A stretch of DNA of 64,000 bases from an uncultured Ectothiorhodospiraceae bacterium (GTDB taxonomy: Bacteria > Pseudomonadota > Gammaproteobacteria > Nevskiales > Oceanococcaceae). Position 1 is the first letter of the stretch. The number at the start of each line of letters is the position of its first letter. Of this stretch, positions 43,880-51,759 are shown one piece after another. Under the pieces are notes generated by a model that had not been told where the DNA came from, made no database searches, and was given only the letters and a program-made list of their open reading frames with translations. The stretch is from NCBI GenBank assembly GCA_937141935.1, contig CAKZQS010000001.1:1-64000 (forward strand), in the 5' to 3' direction. Position numbers and translations under genes: made by a program.

Positions 43880-43907
43880 TGGCAACGATTCGACGTTTCG
43901 ATAATAA
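43880..43907 (+). promoter_or_regulatory. Candidate arsR promoter and operator
   Basis: TGGCAA (43880-43885) and TAATAA (43902-43907) are 16 bases apart and give the only AT-rich -10 in the spacer. ATTCGACGTTTCGAT between them contains an imperfect inverted repeat around CGA/TCG, where an ArsR dimer could bind. Transcription would start at about 43914, close to the ATG at 43915, suggesting a leaderless message. Confidence 0.45.
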
Positions 43908-43914
43908 TGGAAGC

Positions 43915-44277
43915 ATGGATATACCCACCGCCGTGCTCGGGCTCACCGCCCTGGCCCAGGAAACCCGCCTGCGGGTGTTTCGGGAACTGGTCCAGGCCGG
44001 CCCCGAGGGCCTGAACCCGGGCGCGCTGGCCGAGCGCCTGGGCACGGCCCAGGCCACGCTGTCCTTCCACCTGCGCGAACTGCGTCAGGCCGGCCTGATC
44101 AGCGCCCGCCCCGACGGCCGCTACATCTACTACCAGGCCGACTTCGCCGCGGTGCAGGGACTGCTGGATTTCCTGCTGGAGAACTGCTGCGCCGGTGCCG
44201 CCGACCCGGCCTGCCCGCCGCCGGCCGCCGCCGGCGATTCGCGCTGTGCCACGCCGCGCGACCCGCGCAGCGCCTGA
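43915..44277 (+). CDS. arsR: ArsR-family arsenite-responsive repressor
   Basis: A 120-residue winged-helix repressor: LTALAQETRLRVFRELVQ, then the DNA-reading helix TAQATLSFHLRELRQAGLISARPDGRYIYY. It lacks the alpha3 ELCVC-type site of E. coli ArsR, but C-terminal cysteines Cys91, Cys92 and Cys100 (ENCC..DPAC) resemble the As(III) site of the Acidithiobacillus-type ArsR (two adjacent Cys plus one nearby). First gene of arsR-acr3-arsC. ATG 43915 has no good ribosome site, consistent with a leaderless start. Confidence 0.92.
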   Translation: MDIPTAVLGLTALAQETRLRVFRELVQAGPEGLNPGALAERLGTAQATLSFHLRELRQAGLISARPDGRYIYYQADFAAVQGLLDFLLENCCAGAADPACPPPAAAGDSRCATPRDPRSA

Positions 44278-44299
44278 ATCCATCCCCACACCGCAAAGC

Positions 44300-45331
44300 A
44301 TGAATATTTTTGAGCGTTATCTGACCCTGTGGGTCGCCGCCTGCATCGTCGTCGGCATCGCCCTGGGCCACGCCCTGCCGGGCCTGTTTCAGGCGGTGGG
44401 CGGGCTGGAGCTGGCCAATGTCAACCTGCCGGTGGCGGCGCTGATCTGGCTGATGATCATCCCGATGCTGGTCAAGATCGACTTCGCCGCGCTGCACCAG
44501 GTGCGCCAGCACTGGCGCGGCATCGGCGTGACGCTGTTCGTGAACTGGGCGGTCAAGCCCTTCTCGATGGCGCTGCTGGCCTGGCTGTTCATCGCCCAGC
44601 TCTTTGCCGATTACCTGCCGCCGGAGCAGATCGACTCCTACATCGCCGGGCTCATTCTGCTGGCCGCCGCGCCGTGCACGGCGATGGTCTTTGTCTGGAG
44701 CAACCTGTCGGATGGCGAGCCGCATTTCACGCTGAGCCAGGTGGCCCTGAACGATGTGGTGATGATCTTTGCCTTCGCGCCCATCGTGGGCCTGCTGCTG
44801 GGCCTGGCCGCGATTACCGTGCCCTGGGCGACGCTGCTGCTGTCGGTGGGGCTGTACATCGTGGTGCCGGTGATTCTGGCTCAGCTGCTGCGGCGCTGGC
44901 TGCTGGCAGGGGGCGGCCCGGCGCGGGTCGAGCGGGCGCTGGCCACCTTGCAGCCGCTGTCGATCGCGGCGCTGCTGGCCACCCTGGTGTTGCTGTTTGG
45001 TTTCCAGGGCGAGCAGATCGTGGCCCAGCCGCTGATCATTGCGCTGCTGGCCGTGCCCATCCTGATCCAGGTGTACTTCAACTCCGGGCTGGCCTACCTG
45101 CTCAACCGGGCGACTGGCGAGGCGCACTGCGTGGCGGCGCCGTCGGCGCTGATCGGCGCCAGCAACTTCTTTGAGCTCGCGGTGGCCGCGGCCATCGCGC
45201 TGTTTGGCTTCGAGTCCGGCGCCGCGCTGGCGACCGTGGTCGGCGTGCTGATTGAGGTGCCGGTGATGCTGTCGGTGGTGCGCATCGTCAACGCCACCAA
45301 GCCCTGGTACGAACGGGGGCTGGCGCGATGA
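44300..45331 (+). CDS. acr3: Arsenite efflux transporter, ACR3 family
   Basis: A 343-residue inner-membrane transporter of about 10 helices that expels arsenite using the proton gradient. ACR3 hallmarks: LPVAALIWLMIIPMLVKIDF, the conserved cysteine in AAPCTAMVFVWSNLSDGEPHFT (Cys126, the As(III)-thiolate site) and GASNFFELAVAAAIALFG followed by the conserved Glu in VLIEVPVML. It lies 22 bases after arsR and overlaps arsC by 4 bases (ATGA), a tight operon. Confidence 0.95.
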   Translation: MNIFERYLTLWVAACIVVGIALGHALPGLFQAVGGLELANVNLPVAALIWLMIIPMLVKIDFAALHQVRQHWRGIGVTLFVNWAVKPFSMALLAWLFIAQLFADYLPPEQIDSYIAGLILLAAAPCTAMVFVWSNLSDGEPHFTLSQVALNDVVMIFAFAPIVGLLLGLAAITVPWATLLLSVGLYIVVPVILAQLLRRWLLAGGGPARVERALATLQPLSIAALLATLVLLFGFQGEQIVAQPLIIALLAVPILIQVYFNSGLAYLLNRATGEAHCVAAPSALIGASNFFELAVAAAIALFGFESGAALATVVGVLIEVPVMLSVVRIVNATKPWYERGLAR

Positions 45332-45804
45332 TGAAGATCCTTTATATCTGCACCCACAATCGCTGCCGCAGCATCCTGGCCGAGGCGCTGAGCAACCATC
45401 ACGGCGGTGGCCTGCTGCTCGCACGCAGCGCCGGCAGCCAGCCGGCGGGGGCGGTGCACCCCGGTACGCTCGCCGCGCTGCAGGCGGCGGGGGTGCCCAC
45501 TGAGGGCCTGCGCAGCGAGTCCTGGGAGGCCTATGCCGACTTCGCCCCCGACCTGGTGCTGACGCTGTGCGATTCGGCGGCGGGCGAGAGCTGCCCGCTG
45601 TGGATGGGGCGCAGCCTGAAGCTGCACTGGGGCCTGGCCGACCCCTCGCGCAGCAGCGGCGCGCAGCCGCAGGCGGCGGCCTTCGCGGCGACGGTGGCCG
45701 CCATCGAAGAGCGCGTGCGCGCCTTGCGCGTCGTGGCCGCCGGCCCGCGCGCCGACTGGCCGGCCGCGCTGCGGGCACTGGTGGCGCGGGACCTGCCGGC
45801 GTGA
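45328..45804 (+). CDS. arsC: Arsenate reductase, low-molecular-weight phosphatase type
   Basis: A 158-residue enzyme unrelated to the glutaredoxin-type ArsC at the window's start. The P-loop CTHNRCRS (Cys8 and Arg14 of CX5R) binds arsenate; Cys81 and Cys89 (LTLCDSAAGESCP) are the redox cysteines that resolve the As-Cys intermediate in thioredoxin-coupled ArsC. Arsenite made here is expelled by ACR3. ATGATG at 45328 gives two possible starts. The first overlaps acr3 by 4 bases. Confidence 0.93.
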   Translation: MMKILYICTHNRCRSILAEALSNHHGGGLLLARSAGSQPAGAVHPGTLAALQAAGVPTEGLRSESWEAYADFAPDLVLTLCDSAAGESCPLWMGRSLKLHWGLADPSRSSGAQPQAAAFAATVAAIEERVRALRVVAAGPRADWPAALRALVARDLPA

Positions 45805-45942
45805 GCGCGCCGCCCAACTAGGCTAGGCTGTGCGTGGCACTCGCCGCGCCGCCATGGGGGGCACGCGGCGGGGGAACAATCCGTCTGATCACCAGGCCCC
45901 GGACGAGCACCCGATGCCGCAGCGACGAACGCCCGCCCGCCG

Positions 45943-47259
45943 ATGAGCGCCCGCGCCGCCCTGGCCCCGGCCGAGCGCCGTTTTCTTGCCCTGTCGGCCA
46001 TGCTCTTCGCGCTGGCCGTGGCGCTGCTGGCCTACAGCTGGCAGGCCCTGGCGCCGCGCCCCGTCGGCGTGATCGAGGGCCTGGGCTTTCTGGCCTTTTC
46101 GCTGTTCGCGATCTTTTGCGGTTTTCGGCACCCCGATTTCGGCTACGTCTCCTTTGATCGCGTCGCCCAGTTCGGGGCGCTGCTGATGCTGGACCCGGCC
46201 AACGCCGCCGCGGTCAACATGCTGGCCTCCTTCCTCTACCCCTGGCAGCGCCTGCGCCAGGGCGAGCCCGTGCCGCTGGTGCTGGCCTCCGCGCTGGGCA
46301 ATGCCGCGATGATGGGCCTGGTGATCCTGGTCGGCGGGCTGGTCTACCTGGGGTTGGCCGGCGAGCTGCCGTTGGGCGCGCTGGACAACCGCACGCTGCT
46401 GCCACTGCTGGGCATGGCCGTCGTCGCCCACGTGCTCAACGACTTGCTGATGGCGCTGCTGCAATACGCCCGCGGCCAGCGCGCGCGGCGCGGTATCGAC
46501 AACTTCGCCTTTTCGATCGAGATGTTGTCCTTTGTGGTGGCCGCCCTGTTCGCGGTGATCTGGGCGCGCGGCACGCTGCTCGAGGCCACGCTGTTCACCG
46601 CCGTGCTATGCCTGGGCATGTGGCAGCTGCGCCACCTGGGCCTGTTGCGGCTGCAGCTGGAATCGCTGGTCGACCAGCGCACCCGCGACTTGCGCCGCAA
46701 GTCCGACCAGCTGGAGCAACTGACGCTGACCGACGAGCTGACCGGGCTGCGCAACCGCCGCTTCGCCGAGCTGCGGCTGGAGGAGGAGGTCGAGGGCGCA
46801 CGCCGGCGTGGCGAGGGCCTGTGCGTGGCGCTGGGCGACCTGGACCACTTCAAGGCCATCAACGACGAGCATTCGCATGCCGCCGGCGACGAAGCGCTGC
46901 GGCGCGTGGCGACCTCCTTTCACTCGCACACGCGGCGCGAAGACGTCGTGGCGCGCTACGGCGGCGAGGAGTTCATTTTCCTCTTCCCCGGCCTGGCGCT
47001 GGACGACGCGGCCACCACCTGCGAGCGGCTGCGGGCGGCCATCGAGGCGCTGAACCTGCGCGATGTCGACAGCCGGCTGTCGCTCAGCGTGAGCTTTGGC
47101 GTGGCCGAGTGGCAGGGCGAGGCCGCCACGGATTTGCTGCGCCGCGCGGACCGCGCGCTGTACGCGGCCAAGAACGCCGGCCGCAACCGGGTCGAGCGCG
47201 CCGCGCGAGGGAGCGCGGCGCCGGTAGACACCCTAGGCGGCGCTGGCCTGGCCCCGTAG
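45943..47259 (+). CDS. Membrane-bound diguanylate cyclase (GGDEF)
   Basis: A 438-residue protein with about six N-terminal membrane helices (residues 15-245) that form a sensor region, a short coiled linker (LESLVDQRTRDLRRKSDQLEQ), then a GGDEF domain (about 262-420). The active-site motif is GGEEF (340-344), valid for cyclic di-GMP synthesis. An inhibitory I-site is present (RRED, 331-334, five residues before GGEEF). A TAGGCTAGGCT tandem -10-like run is at 45819-45829. The 3' end overlaps the convergent hydrolase gene by 27 bases. Confidence 0.93.
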   Translation: MSARAALAPAERRFLALSAMLFALAVALLAYSWQALAPRPVGVIEGLGFLAFSLFAIFCGFRHPDFGYVSFDRVAQFGALLMLDPANAAAVNMLASFLYPWQRLRQGEPVPLVLASALGNAAMMGLVILVGGLVYLGLAGELPLGALDNRTLLPLLGMAVVAHVLNDLLMALLQYARGQRARRGIDNFAFSIEMLSFVVAALFAVIWARGTLLEATLFTAVLCLGMWQLRHLGLLRLQLESLVDQRTRDLRRKSDQLEQLTLTDELTGLRNRRFAELRLEEEVEGARRRGEGLCVALGDLDHFKAINDEHSHAAGDEALRRVATSFHSHTRREDVVARYGGEEFIFLFPGLALDDAATTCERLRAAIEALNLRDVDSRLSLSVSFGVAEWQGEAATDLLRRADRALYAAKNAGRNRVERAARGSAAPVDTLGGAGLAP

Positions 47260-48135
47260 CGGCAGCACGAATTCCAGGTAGGCGCTCAGGACCTCATGCG
47301 GGTCCTCGCACTGCGGGTAGTGGCCGATGCCGTCCAGGCCCACCACGTCGGCCTGCGGCACCAGTTCGCGATAGCGCTGCGCCATGTCCGCGCCGGAGAC
47401 CGGGTCGGCCAGGCCGTTGATCAGCCGCATCGGCACCTGCGTGTCGCTGACCGCGCCGACCCAGCGCTCGCGGTGTTCGCGGCGCTCGCCGATGTAGCGA
47501 ATCAGCTTGTGCTGCAGGCGGTGCCCGTCGTTGTGGCGCAGCAGCGCCCAGAAGTCGGCCAGCTCGGCGTCGCTGGGCCGGGTCTGCGGGCCGAAGACCG
47601 CGGCAAAGCTGCGCCGGAAGCGGCGCTCGTTCATCAGGGCGGACAGCGCGCCGCCCAGCGGCGAGTGCAGCAGCTTTTGCACCAGGCGCGCGTGGTGCAC
47701 CTCGGGGAACATGCCGCCGTTGAGCCAGCAGATGCTGGCCAGCCGCAGGCCCCGGCCCTCGTTGTGCCGGGCCAGCAGCTCCTGGCCGACGGTGTCGCCG
47801 TAGTCGTGCGCCAGCAGGTGCACGCGGCCGATGCCATGCTGCGCAGCCAGCTCGGCGTATAAGTCGGCCTGGTCGGCGATGCGGTAGTCATAGTCGCGCG
47901 GCTTGGCCGACCAGCCAAAGCCGATCATGTCGGCCGTCAGCAGGCGGAAGTGCGCCGCCAGCGCGTCCCAGATCGGCGCGTAGTCCCAGCTTGACGTCGG
48001 GTAGCCGTGGATCAGCAGCAGCACCGGGCGCTGCGCGTCCGCCCAGTCGCCACCGCGGCGGACAAAGATGTCGTGGCCACGGTGCGTGCCGCGCTCGCCG
48101 CCGGCCTGCCATTGCGCAAGGCTTGCCGTACCCAT
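47233..48135 (-). CDS. Alpha/beta hydrolase, haloalkane dehalogenase/epoxide hydrolase-like
   Basis: A 300-residue alpha/beta-hydrolase. The oxyanion HGYPTSSWDY, a LLAHDYGDTVGQELL nucleophile elbow (Asp as nucleophile, as in dehalogenases and epoxide hydrolases), Asp in NGLADPVSG and His in GIGHYPQ make up the catalytic residues. The cap domain is intact. Substrate unknown. ATG 48135 sits inside a GC-rich leader shared divergently with recQ. Confidence 0.85.
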   Translation of the reverse strand: MGTASLAQWQAGGERGTHRGHDIFVRRGGDWADAQRPVLLLIHGYPTSSWDYAPIWDALAAHFRLLTADMIGFGWSAKPRDYDYRIADQADLYAELAAQHGIGRVHLLAHDYGDTVGQELLARHNEGRGLRLASICWLNGGMFPEVHHARLVQKLLHSPLGGALSALMNERRFRRSFAAVFGPQTRPSDAELADFWALLRHNDGHRLQHKLIRYIGERREHRERWVGAVSDTQVPMRLINGLADPVSGADMAQRYRELVPQADVVGLDGIGHYPQCEDPHEVLSAYLEFVLPLRGQASAA

Positions 48136-48273
48136 GTCGCCTCCCCGGGTCTTTGCGCCCGTGTTTACAGCCCCGGAAGGTACCATGCGGCCCTGCGCGC
48201 CCCAAGCCGCCGCGTGGCGAAGCGCGGCGGCCACGCCGCCCAGCCCCAGCCCCAGCTCCAGCCCCGACACCAG

Positions 48274-48295
48274 CCCCCGCACCCGCCCCCAGCCC
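48274..48295 (-). other. G-quadruplex-type motif in the recQ leader
   Basis: CCCCC-GCA-CCC-G-CCCCC-AG-CCC on the plus strand gives four runs of three or more G with loops of 3, 1 and 2 on the minus strand. It lies 12 bases before the recQ ATG inside a (CCAGCC)-rich stretch (48240-48295). In this GC-rich genome chance occurrence is likely. Confidence 0.5.
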
Positions 48296-48306
48296 GACAG
48301 GAGCCC

Positions 48307-50142
48307 ATGTCCGCATCGCCCCCCCAGGCCGCCGAGGCCGAGCGCCTGCTTCGCGAGGTCTTTGGCTACAGCGCCTTTCGCGGCGCGCAGGCCGAGATCG
48401 TCGCCACGCTCGCCGCCGGCCACAACGCGCTGGTGTTGATGCCCACGGGCGGCGGCAAGTCGCTGTGCTATCAGATCCCGGCACTGCTGCGCGAGGGGGT
48501 GGGCCTGGTGGTGTCGCCGCTGATCGCGCTGATGCAGGACCAGGTGGCCGCGCTGCGGGCCAACGGCGTGCGCGCCGCGGCGCTGAACAGCCAGCTGCCG
48601 GTCGCCGAGCAACGGGCCGTCGAGCAGGCCTTGCTGGCCGGCGAGCTAGATCTGGTTTACGTGGCGCCGGAGCGCTTGCTGCAGCCGCGCACCCAGGCCC
48701 TGCTGGAGCAGGCGCCGCTGGCCCTGCTGGCGGTGGACGAGGCGCATTGCGTGTCGCAGTGGGGCCACGACTTTCGCCCCGAGTACCGCCAGCTGGCCGA
48801 GGTCATCGCGCGCTTTTCGGACCTGCCGCGCATCGCGCTGACGGCGACGGCCGATGGGCCGACGCGGCGCGAGATCGCGCAGTGCTTGCAGCTCGAAGAG
48901 GCCGCCTGCTTCATCAGTGGTTTCGACCGCCCCAACATCCACTACGCGGTGGCCGAAAAGCAGCAGGCGCGCCAGCAGATCCTCGACTTCATTCGCGCCC
49001 AGCCCGCCGGCGCCGCCGGCATCGTGTACGCGCTGTCGCGCCGCGGTGTCGACGAGCTGGCCGCCTGGCTGGCCGACCGCGAGGTGCCGGCCCTGCCATA
49101 CCACGCCGGCCTCGACGCCCAGACCCGCGAGAGCAACCAGCGTCGCTTCCTGAACGAGGACGGCGTGGTGATGGTGGCCACGGTGGCCTTCGGCATGGGG
49201 GTGGACAAGCCCGACGTGCGCTACGTGGCCCACTTGGATATGCCGTCCTCGATCGAGTCCTACTACCAAGAGACCGGCCGCGCCGGGCGCGATGGTGACC
49301 CGGCGCGCACGCTGATGCTGTACGGCCTGGGCGATCTGGTGCGCCGCCGGCAGATGCTGGAATCCGGCGCCGAGGCCAGCGCCGAGCGCACGCAGCTGGA
49401 GCGGCGCAAGCTGGAGGCGCTGCTGGGCTATTGCGAGACCAGCGGCTGCCGCCGCCAGGTGTTGCTGCGCTATTTCGGCGAGGAGCACGCGCCCTGTGGC
49501 CACTGCGACAACTGCCAGACACCGCCGGCGACCATCGACGGCACCGAGCTGGCCCAGAAGGCGCTCTCCGCCGTGGCGCGCACCGGCCAGCGCTTTGGCG
49601 CCGCCCACATCATCGACCTGCTGCGTGGCAGCGCCAACGAGAAGATTGCGCGCTTTGGCCATGACCAGCTGCCCACCTTCGGGGTCGGGGCCGACCGCGA
49701 CCGCAACGCCTGGCAATCGATCCTGCGCCAGCTGGTGGCGCAGAACTGGCTGGAGGTCGATGTCGAGGGCTATGGCGCTTTGCGCCTCGGCGCGCAGGCG
49801 CCCGCCCTGCTGCGCGGCGAATGCCGCGTGGACCTGCGCGAACCGCCGGCCGCGCGCGGCCGCGCCAGCCGCGGTGGGCGGGCCGCCAGCGCGGCGGCCG
49901 ATCTGCCTGAGGCGCTGCTGCCGCTGTTCGAGAGCCTGCGGCTGTGGCGCAAGGAGACGGCCGCCGAGCAGGGCGTGCCGCCCTACGTGATATTCCACGA
50001 CGCCACGCTGCGCGCCATCGCCGAGCGTCGTCCCACCGCGGTGACGGAACTGGCCGAGGTCAGCGGCGTGGGCGCGCGCAAGCTCGAGGCCTACGGCGAG
50101 GAAGTGCTCGCGGTGGTGGCGGCGGCGCAGCTGCCCGCCTGA
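48307..50142 (+). CDS. recQ: ATP-dependent DNA helicase RecQ
   Basis: A 611-residue superfamily 2 helicase for recombination repair. Motif I PTGGGKSLCYQIPALL, DEAH box VDEAHCVSQWGHDFR, and QETGRAGRDG (motif VI) are complete. The RecQ-Ct zinc ligands lie in CETSGCRRQ and CGHCDNC, followed by the winged-helix region. The HRDC domain (LWRKETAAEQGVPPYVIFHDATLRAIAE...) is at the C-terminus. ATG 48307 is preceded by AGGAGCCC. The product is full-length. Confidence 0.96.
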   Translation: MSASPPQAAEAERLLREVFGYSAFRGAQAEIVATLAAGHNALVLMPTGGGKSLCYQIPALLREGVGLVVSPLIALMQDQVAALRANGVRAAALNSQLPVAEQRAVEQALLAGELDLVYVAPERLLQPRTQALLEQAPLALLAVDEAHCVSQWGHDFRPEYRQLAEVIARFSDLPRIALTATADGPTRREIAQCLQLEEAACFISGFDRPNIHYAVAEKQQARQQILDFIRAQPAGAAGIVYALSRRGVDELAAWLADREVPALPYHAGLDAQTRESNQRRFLNEDGVVMVATVAFGMGVDKPDVRYVAHLDMPSSIESYYQETGRAGRDGDPARTLMLYGLGDLVRRRQMLESGAEASAERTQLERRKLEALLGYCETSGCRRQVLLRYFGEEHAPCGHCDNCQTPPATIDGTELAQKALSAVARTGQRFGAAHIIDLLRGSANEKIARFGHDQLPTFGVGADRDRNAWQSILRQLVAQNWLEVDVEGYGALRLGAQAPALLRGECRVDLREPPAARGRASRGGRAASAAADLPEALLPLFESLRLWRKETAAEQGVPPYVIFHDATLRAIAERRPTAVTELAEVSGVGARKLEAYGEEVLAVVAAAQLPA

Positions 50143-50181
50143 GACCGGGCCGTCGCGGCGGCGATCCTGCGGCGGGGCGGC

Positions 50182-50916
50182 TTAGTCGGTCTCGGCCTGC
50201 GGGCCGCAGGCGGCCCACAGCTCGGCGCCGAAGTCGCTGATGCGCAGCGTGCGCCGCTGGCAGCGCAGGTTGCGCCCGCGCGCCTTGTGCGTGCGCATCA
50301 GGCCGCGCACCTCCGCGCTGCCTTCCAGCGTCTGGTAGGCGATGTCCTCGGCCCGATCCTCGGGGCCGATTTCGACCAGCCCCAGCGCCTCCAGGTGGCG
50401 CAGGTGCCGGGGCACATGCTCGCGCACGCGCACCAGCGCGCGGCGGGCGATGGTGCTGATGTAGCCGCTGACGGGTTCGCCGCTGCCCAGCTTGGGCGCC
50501 GTGGTGACATGCACCAGCGGGTAGCTGCTGCCGTCGCACAGCGCGGCCAGCAGCATCGCCTCGTCCGGCGTCAGTTCCAGCAGCGCGGCGGTGTAGGCGG
50601 TGCGCAGCGCCTGCTCGCGACTCTGCGTTTTGCCCTCGTCGAGCAGCGCGGCCAGCAGCAGCTGCGGGTGCACGCGCTTGGCCAGGCTGGGCGCGGTGTC
50701 CTCGGCCGCCGGTTCCTGGGCGTCGAGCGATTCCAGCCGCGACTTCAGCTCGCGCATGGCCACGCCTTCCAGCGTGTTCAAGGCCTCGGCGGCGAAATCC
50801 GCGCCGGGCAGGCGGCGCGCCGTGGTCTGCAGCCGCGAGAACAGGCCGCGACCGGCCTCGAAGGCCGGCAGCAGGGCGTTGGCCGAGTCCTCGCGGGCTT
50901 TGCTGCGGCGGGCCAT
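50182..50916 (-). CDS. Abi-alpha (DUF4393)-like protein
   Basis: A 244-residue soluble protein with alternating helical N-terminus and a central block (VHPQLLLAAL, ELTPDEAMLLAALCDGSSYPLVHV, LRHLEALGLVEI) ending in RTLRISDFGAELWAAC. This resembles the DUF4393/Abi-alpha family, one of several families linked to phage abortive infection. I recognise the pattern by eye only. It follows the crotonase stop by 2 bases and so is likely cotranscribed with it and a BASS transporter, an unusual setting for a defence gene. Confidence 0.6.
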   Translation of the reverse strand: MARRSKAREDSANALLPAFEAGRGLFSRLQTTARRLPGADFAAEALNTLEGVAMRELKSRLESLDAQEPAAEDTAPSLAKRVHPQLLLAALLDEGKTQSREQALRTAYTAALLELTPDEAMLLAALCDGSSYPLVHVTTAPKLGSGEPVSGYISTIARRALVRVREHVPRHLRHLEALGLVEIGPEDRAEDIAYQTLEGSAEVRGLMRTHKARGRNLRCQRRTLRISDFGAELWAACGPQAETD

Positions 50917-50918
50917 GG

Positions 50919-51722
50919 CTACAGCCCCTTGCGCCGCGGCTGGTAGGCCAGCTCGGGCTGGCCCGTGTTGCGCTTCATCGCGATGCGCTGGTTCTTGCCG
51001 GCCAGCACGCGGCGCTGCCAGCGCCGCTCGGCGGCAAAGGCGGCCTCGGGCTCGGCGCTCCAGGCCTCATGCAGCAAAGCCTTGCTGGCGGCCACCGCAT
51101 CGGGCGAGCGTTCGGCGATGCGGGCCAGCAGCGTGCGCGCCGCGGTTTCCGGCTCGGCCTCGACGGCGCTGACCAGGTTCCACTGCTGTGCCTGGGCGGC
51201 GTCGAAGACCTCGCCGGTCATGCACAGGCGCTTGGCCAGGTCCAGCGGCAGCAGCTCGCGCAGCGTCACCGTGCCGCTCATGTCCGGCACCAGGCCCCAC
51301 TTGATCTCCATCACCGAGAACTGCGCCTCGGGGTGGGCAAAGCGAAAGTCGCAGGCCAGCGCCAGTTGCAGGCCCGCGCCCAGGCAGTGGCCCTGGATGA
51401 CCGCAGCCACCGGCAGAGGCAGCGCGCGCCAGCCATAACAGGCCTGCTGGAAGAGGTTGGTGCCATGGCTGCCGGGCTGCAAAAAGCCTTGCAGCGCGCG
51501 GGCCGGCTGGCGGGTGAAGGTGGGGAAGTCCAGGCCGGCGCAAAAGGCCGGGCCCTCGCCGCGCAGGATCACGCCGCGCAGGCTGCGATCCTCGGCCAGG
51601 GCCTTCTGCGCCGCGACCCAGGCGCGCAGCATGGGCCAGTCCACCGCGTTGCGCTTGTCGGCGCGACGCAGCGTAACCGTGGCGATGCCGTCGGCGCTGT
51701 CGATGCTGAGGCGGTCGTTCAT
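50919..51722 (-). CDS. Enoyl-CoA hydratase/isomerase (crotonase) family protein
   Basis: A 267-residue crotonase-fold protein. It shows the oxyanion segments VILRGEGPAFCAGLDF and GHCLGAGLQLALACDFRFAHPEAQF, and EIKWGLVPDMSGTVTLRELL. The second catalytic Glu position (SVMEIKWG) is kept, but the first (the GGGCE Glu of hydratases) is Gln in GAGLQ. It may be an isomerase, a thioesterase-like or an altered-activity member. ATG 51722 chosen; ATG 51734 is also in frame. BASS transporter upstream by about 37 bases. Confidence 0.88.
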   Translation of the reverse strand: MNDRLSIDSADGIATVTLRRADKRNAVDWPMLRAWVAAQKALAEDRSLRGVILRGEGPAFCAGLDFPTFTRQPARALQGFLQPGSHGTNLFQQACYGWRALPLPVAAVIQGHCLGAGLQLALACDFRFAHPEAQFSVMEIKWGLVPDMSGTVTLRELLPLDLAKRLCMTGEVFDAAQAQQWNLVSAVEAEPETAARTLLARIAERSPDAVAASKALLHEAWSAEPEAAFAAERRWQRRVLAGKNQRIAMKRNTGQPELAYQPRRKGL

Positions 51723-51759
51723 GGGGCCGTCCATGGGATAGGGGGAGACAGGGCAGCGC

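Noticed and set aside
48240-48295. CCAGCC-rich stretch as CRISPR-like repeats
   Set aside because: Units of about 6 bases without spacers of constant length; simple low-complexity leader.
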